From: JAOAJF01 sp046295675 | GTDB lineage: Archaea > Micrarchaeota > Micrarchaeia > Anstonellales > Anstonellaceae | Assembly (NCBI GenBank): GCA_046295675.1 | Contig: JBKBMW010000026.1 | Location: 1-11,064 of the forward strand | Reading direction: 5' to 3' | Length of the DNA: 11,064 bases | Part shown: piece after piece, positions 1-6,451 of the stretch | Layout of the letters: every line of letters begins with the position of its first letter | Numbering within the stretch: the stretch's first letter is position 1 | Program-made: the position numbers and the translations under genes | The notes under the pieces: generated by a model | The model's input: only the letters and a program-made list of their open reading frames with translations | The model's database searches: none | What the model was told of the DNA's origin: nothing

Positions 1-819
1 ATACTACCTATTTTTTCAACTCTTTTGGTGCTTTTGATTGTAATTTATTTTGAAGGATTAAAAATAGAAATTCCAATTTCTCATGGTTATGGTGGAGCAA
101 GTTCTATCCCTTTAAAATTTTTCTATCTATCTAATATTCCTGTTATTTTAGCAGTAGCTTTTTTGGCAAACACACAATTTCTTGCAATGCTATTGGTAAA
201 TCAAAATCTTTGTATAGGTGGAACTCTTGATCCAAATATAGCTGATAAAGCTTATGCCTGTCAAGGTGGAATTGATTTAATAAACATAATTGGAAGGGCA
301 GAACCGCAAGGGAATTCTGCAAGATTTGTAGATGGCTTTTTATATCTTATTACTCCAGTTCATCATAATTTTGAGCAAAGTTATTTTGCACAAGTGAGTT
401 CCTACTTTACTTTTTCCACTCCAGTTTTTCAAATTCCTGAAATTATTCATATTCTTGTTTATCTTTTATTTTTAGTTTTTCTTTGTGTAATATTTGGATT
501 TCTTTGGGTGGAATTGCAAGGAATGACCCCAGAAAATCTAGCAAAGCAAATAGATTCTTATGGCTATCAAATCCCAGGTTATAGAAGAGATATTAGAATT
601 TTAACTTCTGTACTGGAGAGATATATCTCACCATTAGTTTTTATAGGCTCTGTAAGTGTTGGGCTTTTAGCAGGGTTGGCTGATCTTATTGGGGCATTAG
701 GTACAGGAACTGGGATTTTACTAACTGTTTCTATTTTGAATCAATTCTATCAAAGCATGGAAAGATTAAATCTTTTCGATCAAAGCTTTTTGTTTTCAAG
801 TTTTTTTAAAAGAAGGTGA
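1..819 (+). CDS. secY: Preprotein translocase subunit SecY, C-terminal part (5' end outside window)
   Basis: This is the channel subunit of the Sec translocon in the cytoplasmic membrane, which moves or inserts nascent proteins with SecE. The reading frame is open to the left edge, so only about 272 C-terminal residues are present, roughly the second half of the protein. Visible family marks are YFEGLKIEIPIS with the following SNIPVILA segment, a hydrophobic FGFLWVEL helix, the cytoplasmic loop QIPGYRRDIR followed by LERYISPL, and the last helix with GALGTGTGILLTV. The QIPG..RD loop is the ribosome-facing loop of SecY. The external loop between the two membrane segments is long and carries two cysteines (codons at 211 and 259), unlike the short loop usual in archaea. 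The stop codon at 817-819 lies within the AGGTGAG ribosome-binding site of the next gene. Identification is secure. Confidence 0.96.
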   Translation: MLPIFSTLLVLLIVIYFEGLKIEIPISHGYGGASSIPLKFFYLSNIPVILAVAFLANTQFLAMLLVNQNLCIGGTLDPNIADKAYACQGGIDLINIIGRAEPQGNSARFVDGFLYLITPVHHNFEQSYFAQVSSYFTFSTPVFQIPEIIHILVYLLFLVFLCVIFGFLWVELQGMTPENLAKQIDSYGYQIPGYRRDIRILTSVLERYISPLVFIGSVSVGLLAGLADLIGALGTGTGILLTVSILNQFYQSMERLNLFDQSFLFSSFFKRR

Positions 820-823
820 GAAT

Positions 824-1369
824 ATGATAATTGTTGTTGGTTTGCCTGGAGTTGGAAAAACCACTATTATCCAAGAGGCATCAACTAAAGGTTGGGAAAT
901 AATAAACTATGGAAGTTTAATGTTCGAATTAGCTAAAAACGAATTTGGAATTTCTAGTCGGGATGAAATACGAAAACTAGATGAAAAAAAACAAGAAAAA
1001 CTACAGAAAAAAGTTGGCGACTACCTTGCTAAAAGAAAAGAAAAAAATTTAATTTTAGATACGCATTGCTCTATCCATACCAATAACGGTTATCTTCCAG
1101 GCTTACCTTTTAATTTATTGAAAAAACTACAAGTAGAAAAACTTATTCTTATTACTGCTCCAATTGATGATATTTTAAAAAGAAGACAGATTGACCAAGG
1201 AAGAGAAAGAGATTTTCAAAGTAAAGAAAGCATTATAGAGCATGAGCAATTAAATATGGCTTATTTAGCAGCTTATTCAGTCATAAGCGGTGCACCTGTT
1301 TCAATTATAAAAAACCTAGATAATAAATTGGAAGATTCAAAAAAAAGGTTTCTTGAACTATTGGAGTAG
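824..1369 (+). CDS. adkA: Archaeal-type adenylate kinase AdkA
   Basis: This enzyme interconverts ATP + AMP and 2 ADP in the cytosol. The 181 residues match the archaeal AdkA family (about 190 aa), not bacterial Adk. The Walker A loop GLPGVGKTT is at residues 6-14, the segment NYGSLMFELA at 28-37, DTH followed by GYLPGLP at 79-95 (nucleotide-binding strand and AMP pocket), and an Arg-rich lid segment RRQIDQGRERD at 120-130. The ATG at 824 follows AGGTGAG (814-820) by three bases. The site overlaps the secY stop, so translation is probably coupled. adkA directly after secY is a conserved archaeal arrangement. Confidence 0.95.
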   Translation: MIIVVGLPGVGKTTIIQEASTKGWEIINYGSLMFELAKNEFGISSRDEIRKLDEKKQEKLQKKVGDYLAKRKEKNLILDTHCSIHTNNGYLPGLPFNLLKKLQVEKLILITAPIDDILKRRQIDQGRERDFQSKESIIEHEQLNMAYLAAYSVISGAPVSIIKNLDNKLEDSKKRFLELLE

Positions 1370-1375
1370 TTTTAT

Positions 1376-1954
1376 ATGTTTAACCTTTCTTTTGAACCAG
1401 CTTTTATAATTTTAATAATAGCATTCTTTTATTTTTTTTTCTATGAGATTTTGGTAAGGCTTTTAGTAGATAAAGAAAAAATAAAAGCTATAAACCAGAG
1501 ATCAAAAGAACTTCAGCAGCAAATCTCGCAAGCAACAAAAGAAAAAAATCAACAAAAATTAGAAGAACTTTCAAAAGAATATGATAAATTTCTACCAGAA
1601 CTTTTTTCTCTTTCCCTTATACAATTAAAGCCTTTAATTTTTGTTATTCCACTAATTATTATTCTATCTGGTTGGTTAAAATCAACCTTTCCATCATTTG
1701 TTATAAAACTTCCTTTCTCCTTACCTATCTTTATACAGAATTTTGATAGATTTCCAAATTGGAGAGATACTTTTGGACCTATTGGATGGTTTTGGCTTTC
1801 TGTTATAGGCGTTTCTTTAAGCGTGATGCTAATAAGAAAAATTTTAAATAAATTAAATATAAAATTTCCTATTGATATAAAACCAATTGATCTAAGCAGT
1901 GTTTTTTTTAATAAAAAGAAAGTAGAGGTTTTAAATCAACAAGAGAAAACTTAA
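1376..1954 (+). CDS. EMC3/TMCO1-like membrane protein (DUF106, Oxa1/YidC superfamily)
   Basis: This 192-residue membrane protein belongs, by context and architecture, to the archaeal DUF106 family, relatives of EMC3, TMCO1, Oxa1 and YidC that help insert membrane proteins. It has a first transmembrane helix at about 8-30, a charged Gln/Lys/Glu-rich coiled coil at about 34-75, a second helix at about 83-100 beginning near LKPLIFV, an amphipathic stretch with WRDTFGPIGW at 129-138, and a third helix at about 136-154. Three helices with a cytoplasmic coiled coil between the first two is the expected family plan. The start ATG is six bases after the adkA stop, with only a weak GGAG at 1363-1366. 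Position between adkA and eL34 matches the usual archaeal order. The lack of a strong catalytic-type motif makes the call rest on architecture plus synteny. Confidence 0.85.
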   Translation: MFNLSFEPAFIILIIAFFYFFFYEILVRLLVDKEKIKAINQRSKELQQQISQATKEKNQQKLEELSKEYDKFLPELFSLSLIQLKPLIFVIPLIIILSGWLKSTFPSFVIKLPFSLPIFIQNFDRFPNWRDTFGPIGWFWLSVIGVSLSVMLIRKILNKLNIKFPIDIKPIDLSSVFFNKKKVEVLNQQEKT

Positions 1955-1969
1955 CAAGAGGGGGTTGTT

Positions 1970-2308
1970 ATGTTGCAAAATAAAAGAGCTTCCAAATCTA
2001 CAAGAATCTTAAAAAGAAAAACTCCATCTAAAAAAATCTCAATTTTAATAAAAAAGAGAAAAAAAACAAAAAAACATTTTTCTGCATTAAATGGAAAAAG
2101 ATTAGTTGCAACCTGTTCTTCTAAAAATTTGGCAAAGTCTTATAAAAAGCCAAATCGGCCATTTGGAGGAATTCTTACTTCTTCTCAATCCAGGGAAGTA
2201 ATAAAATATAGGGCACTTTTATCTTCAAATCAAATAACTTTGGATCAAATCCCGTTGTTTTATCACAAATTTTTAAATTTAGAAAAATTACAAAAAAATA
2301 AGGAATAA
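1970..2308 (+). CDS. rpl34e: Large ribosomal subunit protein eL34, zinc-site-less form
   Basis: eL34 is a basic protein of the large ribosomal subunit found in archaea and eukaryotes. The diagnostic motif is KKPNRPFGG at residues 59-67, followed by a helix with REVIKYRAL. A Lys/Arg-rich N-terminal third would contact rRNA. Typical eL34 has two CxxC pairs forming a zinc ribbon. Here the equivalent places read SALNG (38-42) and LTSSQ (69-73), and the only cysteine is C49, so metal binding appears lost. At 112 aa it is longer than the usual 80-90 aa archaeal form, with extensions at both ends. The GAGGGGG sequence before the ATG serves as ribosome-binding site. The place between the EMC3-like gene and cmk is where archaea usually encode eL34. 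Confidence 0.85.
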   Translation: MLQNKRASKSTRILKRKTPSKKISILIKKRKKTKKHFSALNGKRLVATCSSKNLAKSYKKPNRPFGGILTSSQSREVIKYRALLSSNQITLDQIPLFYHKFLNLEKLQKNKE

Positions 2309-2312
2309 AGTT

Positions 2313-2849
2313 ATGGTAAAAAAGATAAAAAAAATTATAGCAATCTCTGGTTTAGCAGGGAGTGGAAAAACCACAGTAGGAAGATTAGTTGCAAAGAAAT
2401 TAAGCTATAAGTTAATAGCCCCTACTTTTAAGGACCTTGCAAAAGCCAACAACTTAAGCTTGTTAGAATTTCAAAAAAAAGCAAACAAAAACTTCAGTAT
2501 TGATAAAAATTTTGATAAAGAATTAATAAAACTAGCAAAAAAACAAAAGTGTGTAGTAAGTACATGGCTTGGGCCATGGATTTTAAAAGGAAATCTTTTT
2601 AGGGTATGGTTAGAAGTATCCTTTTCTACCAGGGCTTTGAGATTGGCAAAAAGAGAAGGAATTAGTTTTAAAAAAGCTCTTATTCATATAAAGAAAAGAG
2701 ATAAAGACAATATTCTAAGATACAAAAAAATCTACAACATTGATATAACGAATCATAAAAATTTTAATTTAATTATTGATGCAAACAAATCAAGTCCTGC
2801 TAAAATAGCTTCAAAAATAGTTTCTGAATATAAAAAATTTGGAGGTTGA
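2313..2849 (+). CDS. cmk: Cytidylate kinase family protein (archaeal type), divergent
   Basis: Archaeal Cmk phosphorylates CMP/dCMP with ATP in pyrimidine nucleotide supply. The 178 residues carry a Walker A loop GLAGSGKTT at 13-21, a segment LSLLEFQKKA at 48-57, and RYKKIYNID at 136-144 in the C-terminal part, which is typical of the archaeal family. Two normally conserved nucleotide-monophosphate-binding segments look altered. The usual S-x-G-x-x-FR segment reads APTFKDLA (36-43), and the usual EGRLAGW reads STWLGPW (83-89), without its arginine. It may be a lineage variant or may have changed substrate preference. It starts four bases after the eL34 stop with a weak AGGAA upstream. Its last codons form the ribosome-binding site of eL14. 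Confidence 0.85.
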   Translation: MVKKIKKIIAISGLAGSGKTTVGRLVAKKLSYKLIAPTFKDLAKANNLSLLEFQKKANKNFSIDKNFDKELIKLAKKQKCVVSTWLGPWILKGNLFRVWLEVSFSTRALRLAKREGISFKKALIHIKKRDKDNILRYKKIYNIDITNHKNFNLIIDANKSSPAKIASKIVSEYKKFGG

Positions 2850-2853
2850 GTTT

Positions 2854-3036
2854 ATGAGTGCAATAAAAGAAGGAAGAATTTGTATTAAACTAACAGGAAG
2901 AGATGCAGGTCAAAAAGTAATCATAACAAAAATCATTGACAAAAATTTTGTAATGATAAAAAGTCCAATAAGAAAAAAAGAAAGAAAGTGTGCAATAACG
3001 CATCTTGAACCAACCAATATTACTTTATCAACATAA
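2854..3036 (+). CDS. rpl14e: Large ribosomal subunit protein eL14, short form
   Basis: This small KOW-fold protein of the archaeal large ribosomal subunit reads AIKEGRICIKLTGRDAG at its N-terminus (residues 3-19), followed by a VMIK strand and the closing HLEPTN. All are typical of eL14. I use the ATG at 2854 (60 aa). The upstream in-frame TTG at 2839 lies inside the cmk 3' end and in front of the ribosome-binding site. GGAGGTTGA (2841-2849) is an excellent Shine-Dalgarno sequence and contains the cmk stop. The protein ends soon after the HLEPT motif and lacks the C-terminal helix of longer archaeal versions (about 75-95 aa). Confidence 0.9.
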   Translation: MSAIKEGRICIKLTGRDAGQKVIITKIIDKNFVMIKSPIRKKERKCAITHLEPTNITLST

Positions 3037-3054
3037 TTATTTTTTTGATTTTTT

Positions 3055-3939
3055 ATGGATGAAGAATTAAAAAAACTTTTCAATTGCGGTTTTATATTTT
3101 TGGATAAACCTCGCGGTCCATCTTCCCATGAGATTACTGCATATATAAAAAAATTTTTGAATTTAAAAAAAGTTGGACAGCAAGGAACACTAGATCCGCA
3201 AGCATCTGGAGTTTTAATAATTGCTTTAAACAAAGCTACAAGATTATTAAGATTTTTAGCAAAAGAAGAAAAAACATATGTGGGTGTGATGAAAGTAAAA
3301 CTCCAGCCTTCTTCTATAGAAGAGATACAAAAGGTTTTTAATCATTTTGTTGGAACGATTAAACAAATTCCACCTCTAGAATCTGCAGTAGCAAAAAAAG
3401 AGAGAATAAGAAAAGTCTATTCTTTCATAGTTTTGGAAAATCAAGGAAAAAAGATTTTATTTCAAGCAAAAGTCCAAGCAGGCACTTATATTCGTAAACT
3501 TTGTCAAGAAGTTGGAAAATTTTTTGGAGAAGGAAAATTAGTAGAATTAAGAAGAACCTCTTTTGGTTTTGTATCTGAATATGATTGCTCTAATCTCTAT
3601 GATTTAATTGATGCCTATCATTATTACTTAAAAACAGGTGATGGAAAGGAAATAAAAAGATTAATAAATCCTCCCAACAAAATTATTTTATTGCCTAGTA
3701 TTATAATTGAACAAAAAGCCTATGAATCAGTATGTCGGGGTTTGCCTCTGGCAAGATCCGATGTGGCTACTGTTGAAGGCTTTTTTGTAGCTGGGCAATA
3801 TTTGTCCATTCTGGATAAAAACAAAAATTTTTTAGCAATTGCAATAGCTTTAAAATCAAGTCAGGAAATAGCAATTGCAAAAAAGGAGGAAAAAATTGCT
3901 TTATTAAAAATAGTATTAACCAATGCCGAGGTCGCATAA
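3055..3939 (+). CDS. cbf5: tRNA/rRNA pseudouridine synthase Cbf5 (TruB family, H/ACA RNP catalytic subunit)
   Basis: Cbf5 converts uridine to pseudouridine in rRNA under H/ACA guide RNAs, together with Nop10, Gar1 and L7Ae, and can also act on tRNA U55. The 294 residues contain the TruB motif FLDKPRGPSSHE (15-26), the catalytic motif GTLDPQASGVL with the nucleophile Asp47, KTYVGVMK, a PPLESAV loop, GTYIRKLC, and a C-terminal PUA domain beginning near LPSIII with ARSDVATVEGF. Absence of a long TruB-type C-terminus and the archaeal operon position favour Cbf5 over bacterial TruB. It is somewhat shorter than the usual ~330 aa. The ribosome-binding site is weak, and the start is 18 bases after eL14. 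The last five codons, including TAA, lie inside the tRNA-Ser gene. Confidence 0.93.
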   Translation: MDEELKKLFNCGFIFLDKPRGPSSHEITAYIKKFLNLKKVGQQGTLDPQASGVLIIALNKATRLLRFLAKEEKTYVGVMKVKLQPSSIEEIQKVFNHFVGTIKQIPPLESAVAKKERIRKVYSFIVLENQGKKILFQAKVQAGTYIRKLCQEVGKFFGEGKLVELRRTSFGFVSEYDCSNLYDLIDAYHYYLKTGDGKEIKRLINPPNKIILLPSIIIEQKAYESVCRGLPLARSDVATVEGFFVAGQYLSILDKNKNFLAIAIALKSSQEIAIAKKEEKIALLKIVLTNAEVA

Positions 3940-4022
3940 CCTGGTAGTGCGCACGCCTGGAGTTTTGATGCTAGCAAGCGTGTGCCCGCAAGGGCTTATG
4001 GGTTCAAATCCCATCCTCGGCG
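3925..4022 (+). tRNA. tRNA-Ser(GGA) with a 14-nt intron
   Basis: The acceptor stem GCCGAGG (3925-3931) pairs perfectly with CCTCGGC (4015-4021), and the discriminator is G4022, as usual for archaeal tRNA-Ser. The D stem is GCAT/GTGC, with a GG in the loop. The anticodon stem CACGC (3952-3956) pairs with GCGTG (3978-3982). The enclosed loop is 21 nt, so 14 nt must be removed. With the intron between positions 37 and 38 the anticodon is GGA (3959-3961). The long variable arm is GCCC-GCAA-GGGC (3984-3995), confirming a class II tRNA. The T arm is ATGGG/CCCAT with loop TTCAAAT. CCA is not encoded. The gene overlaps the last 15 nt of cbf5. Confidence 0.95.
3963..3976 (+). other. tRNA-Ser intron with bulge-helix-bulge splice motif
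   Basis: The 14-nt intron sits at the canonical archaeal site 37/38. CTGG (3957-3960) in the exon pairs with CTAG (3971-3974) in the intron, giving a 4-bp central helix (one G-U pair). It is flanked by 3-nt bulges 3961-3963 (AGT) and 3975-3977 (CAA) on opposite strands. This is exactly the BHB geometry cut by the archaeal tRNA splicing endonuclease. Cuts after 3962 and 3976 restore a 7-nt anticodon loop. The inner helix beyond the 5' bulge is minimal. Confidence 0.88.
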
Positions 4023-4040
4023 TAAAATTCTGGTGATAGT

Positions 4041-4658
4041 ATGGGAATGGGTGTTAAAAAACCAAAAAAACAAAAACAAACTGTTAAGAAAAAAGAAGAA
4101 GAAATCATTAAGTCCTTAGAAGGAAAAGAGATTAGGGGAGTAGTTAGAATAGCAGGAAAGGATATAAAGGGTAAACTCACTATTTTTCAAGCTTTAAGAA
4201 CCATCAAAGGGATTGGCCATTCTTTAGCAAAACTTTTTTCTGATATTATTTTAAAAGATATGAATCTAAAAAAGACGACCATGTTGGGTGAGCTAAATGA
4301 AGAACAAATACAGCGCCTTGAACATATTCTGGCTCATCCGACTGAATTTGATATTCCTGCTTTTATGTTAAATAGACAAAAAGAATATACCTTAAATCAA
4401 CCAAGGCATCTTCTTGGAAATGATTTGGTTTTTGCAATTCAGCAAGATATCCAACATCATAAAGATTCTCAAACATGGAGGGGATTTAGACATACCTATG
4501 CAAAAAAGGTTAGGGGCCAGAGAACAAGAACTACTGGAAGAAAAGGAATGACAGTTGGAGTGTTAAGAAAAGCAGTCAAATCAGCTCAAGCTACTGCTGC
4601 AGCGCAAAAACAAGAAGAAAGTAAAAATACACAAGCAACCACAAAAGAAAAAAAATAA
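4041..4658 (+). CDS. rps13: Small ribosomal subunit protein uS13
   Basis: uS13 sits in the head of the 30S subunit, touching the P-site tRNA and the bridge to 23S rRNA. The core spans residues about 27-180: IRGVVRIAG, the helix-two-turn-helix region LRTIKGIGHSLA, and near the C-terminus VRGQRTRTTGRKG (157-169), the tRNA-contacting basic tail. At 205 aa it is longer than the usual ~150 aa. There is a Lys/Gln/Glu-rich N-terminal extension (about 1-25) and an Ala/Gln/Lys-rich C-terminal tail (about 180-205). The ATG at 4041 is preferred over the one at 4047, because GGTGAT (4032-4037) lies three bases upstream, the spacing seen at most starts here. It follows tRNA-Ser by 18 bases. Confidence 0.95.
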   Translation: MGMGVKKPKKQKQTVKKKEEEIIKSLEGKEIRGVVRIAGKDIKGKLTIFQALRTIKGIGHSLAKLFSDIILKDMNLKKTTMLGELNEEQIQRLEHILAHPTEFDIPAFMLNRQKEYTLNQPRHLLGNDLVFAIQQDIQHHKDSQTWRGFRHTYAKKVRGQRTRTTGRKGMTVGVLRKAVKSAQATAAAQKQEESKNTQATTKEKK

Positions 4659-4667
4659 GGTGAGAAA

Positions 4668-5216
4668 ATGGGAGACCCAAGAAAACTTGTTTCAATAGCT
4701 GAAACTCCAAGAAAAATTTGGAATAAAGAAAGAATAGAAGAAGAGTCTTTATTAAAAAAAGAGTATGGTCTAAAAAACACCACTGAACTTTGGATTAGTG
4801 CAACAAGATTAAAGAAACTGCGAAGAACTGCTAGAAAGCTTCTTTCATTAGGGGAGATTGGGGAAAAGAAAGGTCAAGCTCTAATATCAAAATTAAAAAA
4901 ACTCGGTATTGCCAAAAAAACAACTGTTTTGGAAGATATTCTTGCTCTTTCGGTAAGGGACTTTTTGGAACGAAGGCTTCAAACCATTGTTTTAAGAAAA
5001 GGTCTTGCAAGAACGCAGAAACAGGCAAGACAATTAATTGTCCATGGGTTTATTGCAGTAAACGGAAGAAGAGTTACTATTCCCTCCTATTTTGTAACTG
5101 CTCAAGAGGAACCAACAATCACTTATTTTAAACCAATAGATATAAGTTTACCTGTTTCTTCTTCTCAATCACAACAAGAAAAAAAAGACCAAACAGGTGA
5201 AAAAAAAGAAAACTAA
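4668..5216 (+). CDS. rps4: Small ribosomal subunit protein uS4
   Basis: uS4 is a primary 16S rRNA-binding protein that nucleates the 30S body and lines the mRNA entry. The N-terminal part has MGDPRKL and TPRKIWNKERI, as in archaeal/eukaryotic uS4. The S4 RNA-binding domain is at about 101-160, with RRLQTIVLRKGLARTQKQAR, then LIVHGFIAVNGRRVTIPSYFV. The zinc-knuckle form of some bacteria is absent, as expected. The last ~22 residues are a Ser/Gln/Lys/Glu tail. The ATG lies three bases after GGTGAG (4659-4664), nine bases after the uS13 stop. The S13-S4-S11-rpoD order is universal in archaea, supporting co-expression. Confidence 0.96.
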   Translation: MGDPRKLVSIAETPRKIWNKERIEEESLLKKEYGLKNTTELWISATRLKKLRRTARKLLSLGEIGEKKGQALISKLKKLGIAKKTTVLEDILALSVRDFLERRLQTIVLRKGLARTQKQARQLIVHGFIAVNGRRVTIPSYFVTAQEEPTITYFKPIDISLPVSSSQSQQEKKDQTGEKKEN

Positions 5217-5237
5217 AGAAGTTTTATGGTGATAATT

Positions 5238-5786
5238 ATGGTTGAAAAAAACGAAAAAGAAACAAAAAATGAGCAAAAAGAACCAAACAAAAAAGAATCA
5301 CAAGAACAAACAAGCTTAAAAAATCCAGACCAAAGTCAAAATGTTATTAACGAGCAAAAGGTTCAAGAAAGTCAACCACAAACAATTGCTAAACCAAAAG
5401 GCCCAATTAAATGGGGGATCTGTCATGTTTATTCTTCAAAAAATGATACAATTATTACAATCACTGATCTTTCTGGAGCAGAAACTATAGCAAAAGCTTC
5501 CGGAGGAATGATTGTAAAAGCAGATAGGGAAGAAGGAAAGCCTTATGCTGCAATGCAAGCAACTATTAAAGCAGTAAATGAAGCAAAACAAAAAGGTTTT
5601 GGAGGTTTGCATATTAGAATCAGGGCACCAGGAGGAAATAAGTCCAGAACTCCAGGTGCAGGAGCTCAAGCAGTAGTTAGAACCATTGCAAGACAAGGGA
5701 TAAGAGTAGGAAGAATTGAAGATGTTACTCCAATTCCAACTGACAGCACCAAACGCCCAGGAGGAAGAAGAGGAAGAAGGGTGTAA
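5238..5786 (+). CDS. rps11: Small ribosomal subunit protein uS11 with N-terminal extension
   Basis: uS11 lies on the 30S platform, near the E site and the mRNA exit. The conserved core starts at about residue 57 with IKWGICHVYSSKNDT and runs through DLSGAET, KPYAAMQAT and RIRAPGG to RTPGAGAQAVVR and the basic C-terminus GGRRGRRV. Archaeal uS11 is usually about 130 aa. Here the 182-aa product has some 55 extra N-terminal residues, rich in Lys, Glu, Gln and Asn and almost without hydrophobics, so probably disordered. An ATG at 5226 is in frame, but GGTGAT (5228-5233) lies downstream of it and four bases before the ATG at 5238, so the latter is chosen. Confidence 0.95.
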   Translation: MVEKNEKETKNEQKEPNKKESQEQTSLKNPDQSQNVINEQKVQESQPQTIAKPKGPIKWGICHVYSSKNDTIITITDLSGAETIAKASGGMIVKADREEGKPYAAMQATIKAVNEAKQKGFGGLHIRIRAPGGNKSRTPGAGAQAVVRTIARQGIRVGRIEDVTPIPTDSTKRPGGRRGRRV

Positions 5787-5810
5787 AAAAAAAGAACAAG
5801 GGGTGTTAAT

Positions 5811-6404
5811 ATGAAGTTATCTATAACTGATAAAGAAGATAATAGATTATATTTTGTAGTTTCAGGTGTTTATCCCCAACTTGCAAATACTCTACGAAGA
5901 TATGCTATGAGTGAATTAGAAGTTTTTGCATTTGATTCAATAACCATTTATGAAAATTCATCCATTCTATTTGACGAATATTTAGCACACAGAATAGGGC
6001 TTATTCCATTGACTTTTAAAGGTACTCCAAAAAAAGATGATGAATTTATTTTTACTTTGGAAGTTGAGGGACCTGCAAAAGTTCTATCCTCGCATCTTAA
6101 ACCATCTGATTCCAATATTAAGGTTGTATTTGATAATATTCCTTTAGTGGTTTTAAAAGAAAACCAAAGCATTAGATTAGAGGCAAAAGCTGTTTTAGGA
6201 ATTGGAAGAAAACATGCAAAATGGCAGGCTGGACTTTGCAGTTATGAGATTTCTTCTGAAAAAAATGACGAATTTAAATTCTTTTTAGAAAGCTTTGGGC
6301 AAATGGAACCAATTAAAATGCTTGAAAAAACTTTTAATACCATTACTAATCATTGTAATGAATTTTTAGATGCTTTAGATAATCTAAAAACCAAAGAAGA
6401 ATAG
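5811..6404 (+). CDS. rpo3: DNA-directed RNA polymerase subunit Rpo3 (D)
   Basis: Rpo3 is the archaeal counterpart of half of the bacterial alpha platform. It dimerises with Rpo11 and starts RNAP assembly with Rpo10 and Rpo12. The alpha-like dimerisation motif is LANTLRRYAMSEL (24-36), followed by the helix-strand with YLAHRIGLIPL. The insert domain occupies about residues 70-140, and the C-terminal alpha-like part includes ESFGQMEPIKMLEKT. The protein has 197 residues. The cysteine-rich segment that binds a 4Fe-4S cluster in larger Rpo3 proteins is absent, as in several other archaea (about 190 aa form). The start at 5811 follows GGGGTG (5800-5805). Rpo10, a direct partner, is encoded about 1.4 kb downstream. 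Confidence 0.94.
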   Translation: MKLSITDKEDNRLYFVVSGVYPQLANTLRRYAMSELEVFAFDSITIYENSSILFDEYLAHRIGLIPLTFKGTPKKDDEFIFTLEVEGPAKVLSSHLKPSDSNIKVVFDNIPLVVLKENQSIRLEAKAVLGIGRKHAKWQAGLCSYEISSEKNDEFKFFLESFGQMEPIKMLEKTFNTITNHCNEFLDALDNLKTKEE

Positions 6405-6422
6405 TGGTTTATATGAAAAATC

Positions 6423-6432
6423 TAAAATATTT
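6423..6432 (+). promoter_or_regulatory. Candidate TATA box upstream of tRNA-Leu
   Basis: TAAAATATTT is centred about 25 bases before the mature tRNA-Leu 5' end, where archaeal TATA boxes lie. The octamer TAAAATAT recurs at a similar distance before tRNA-Pro. In AT-rich DNA the match alone is weak evidence. Confidence 0.4.
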
Positions 6433-6451
6433 TGAAAACAAAAAAAATGGC

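Noticed and set aside
2910..3233. Antisense open frame opposite eL14 and cbf5
   Set aside because: It lies wholly across two secure genes, has no ribosome-binding site and resembles no family; it is a shadow frame.
5436..5696. Cys/Ser-rich minus-strand frame opposite uS11
   Set aside because: Its cysteine richness comes from reading the Ala/Gly/Thr codons of uS11 backwards; no start signal supports it.
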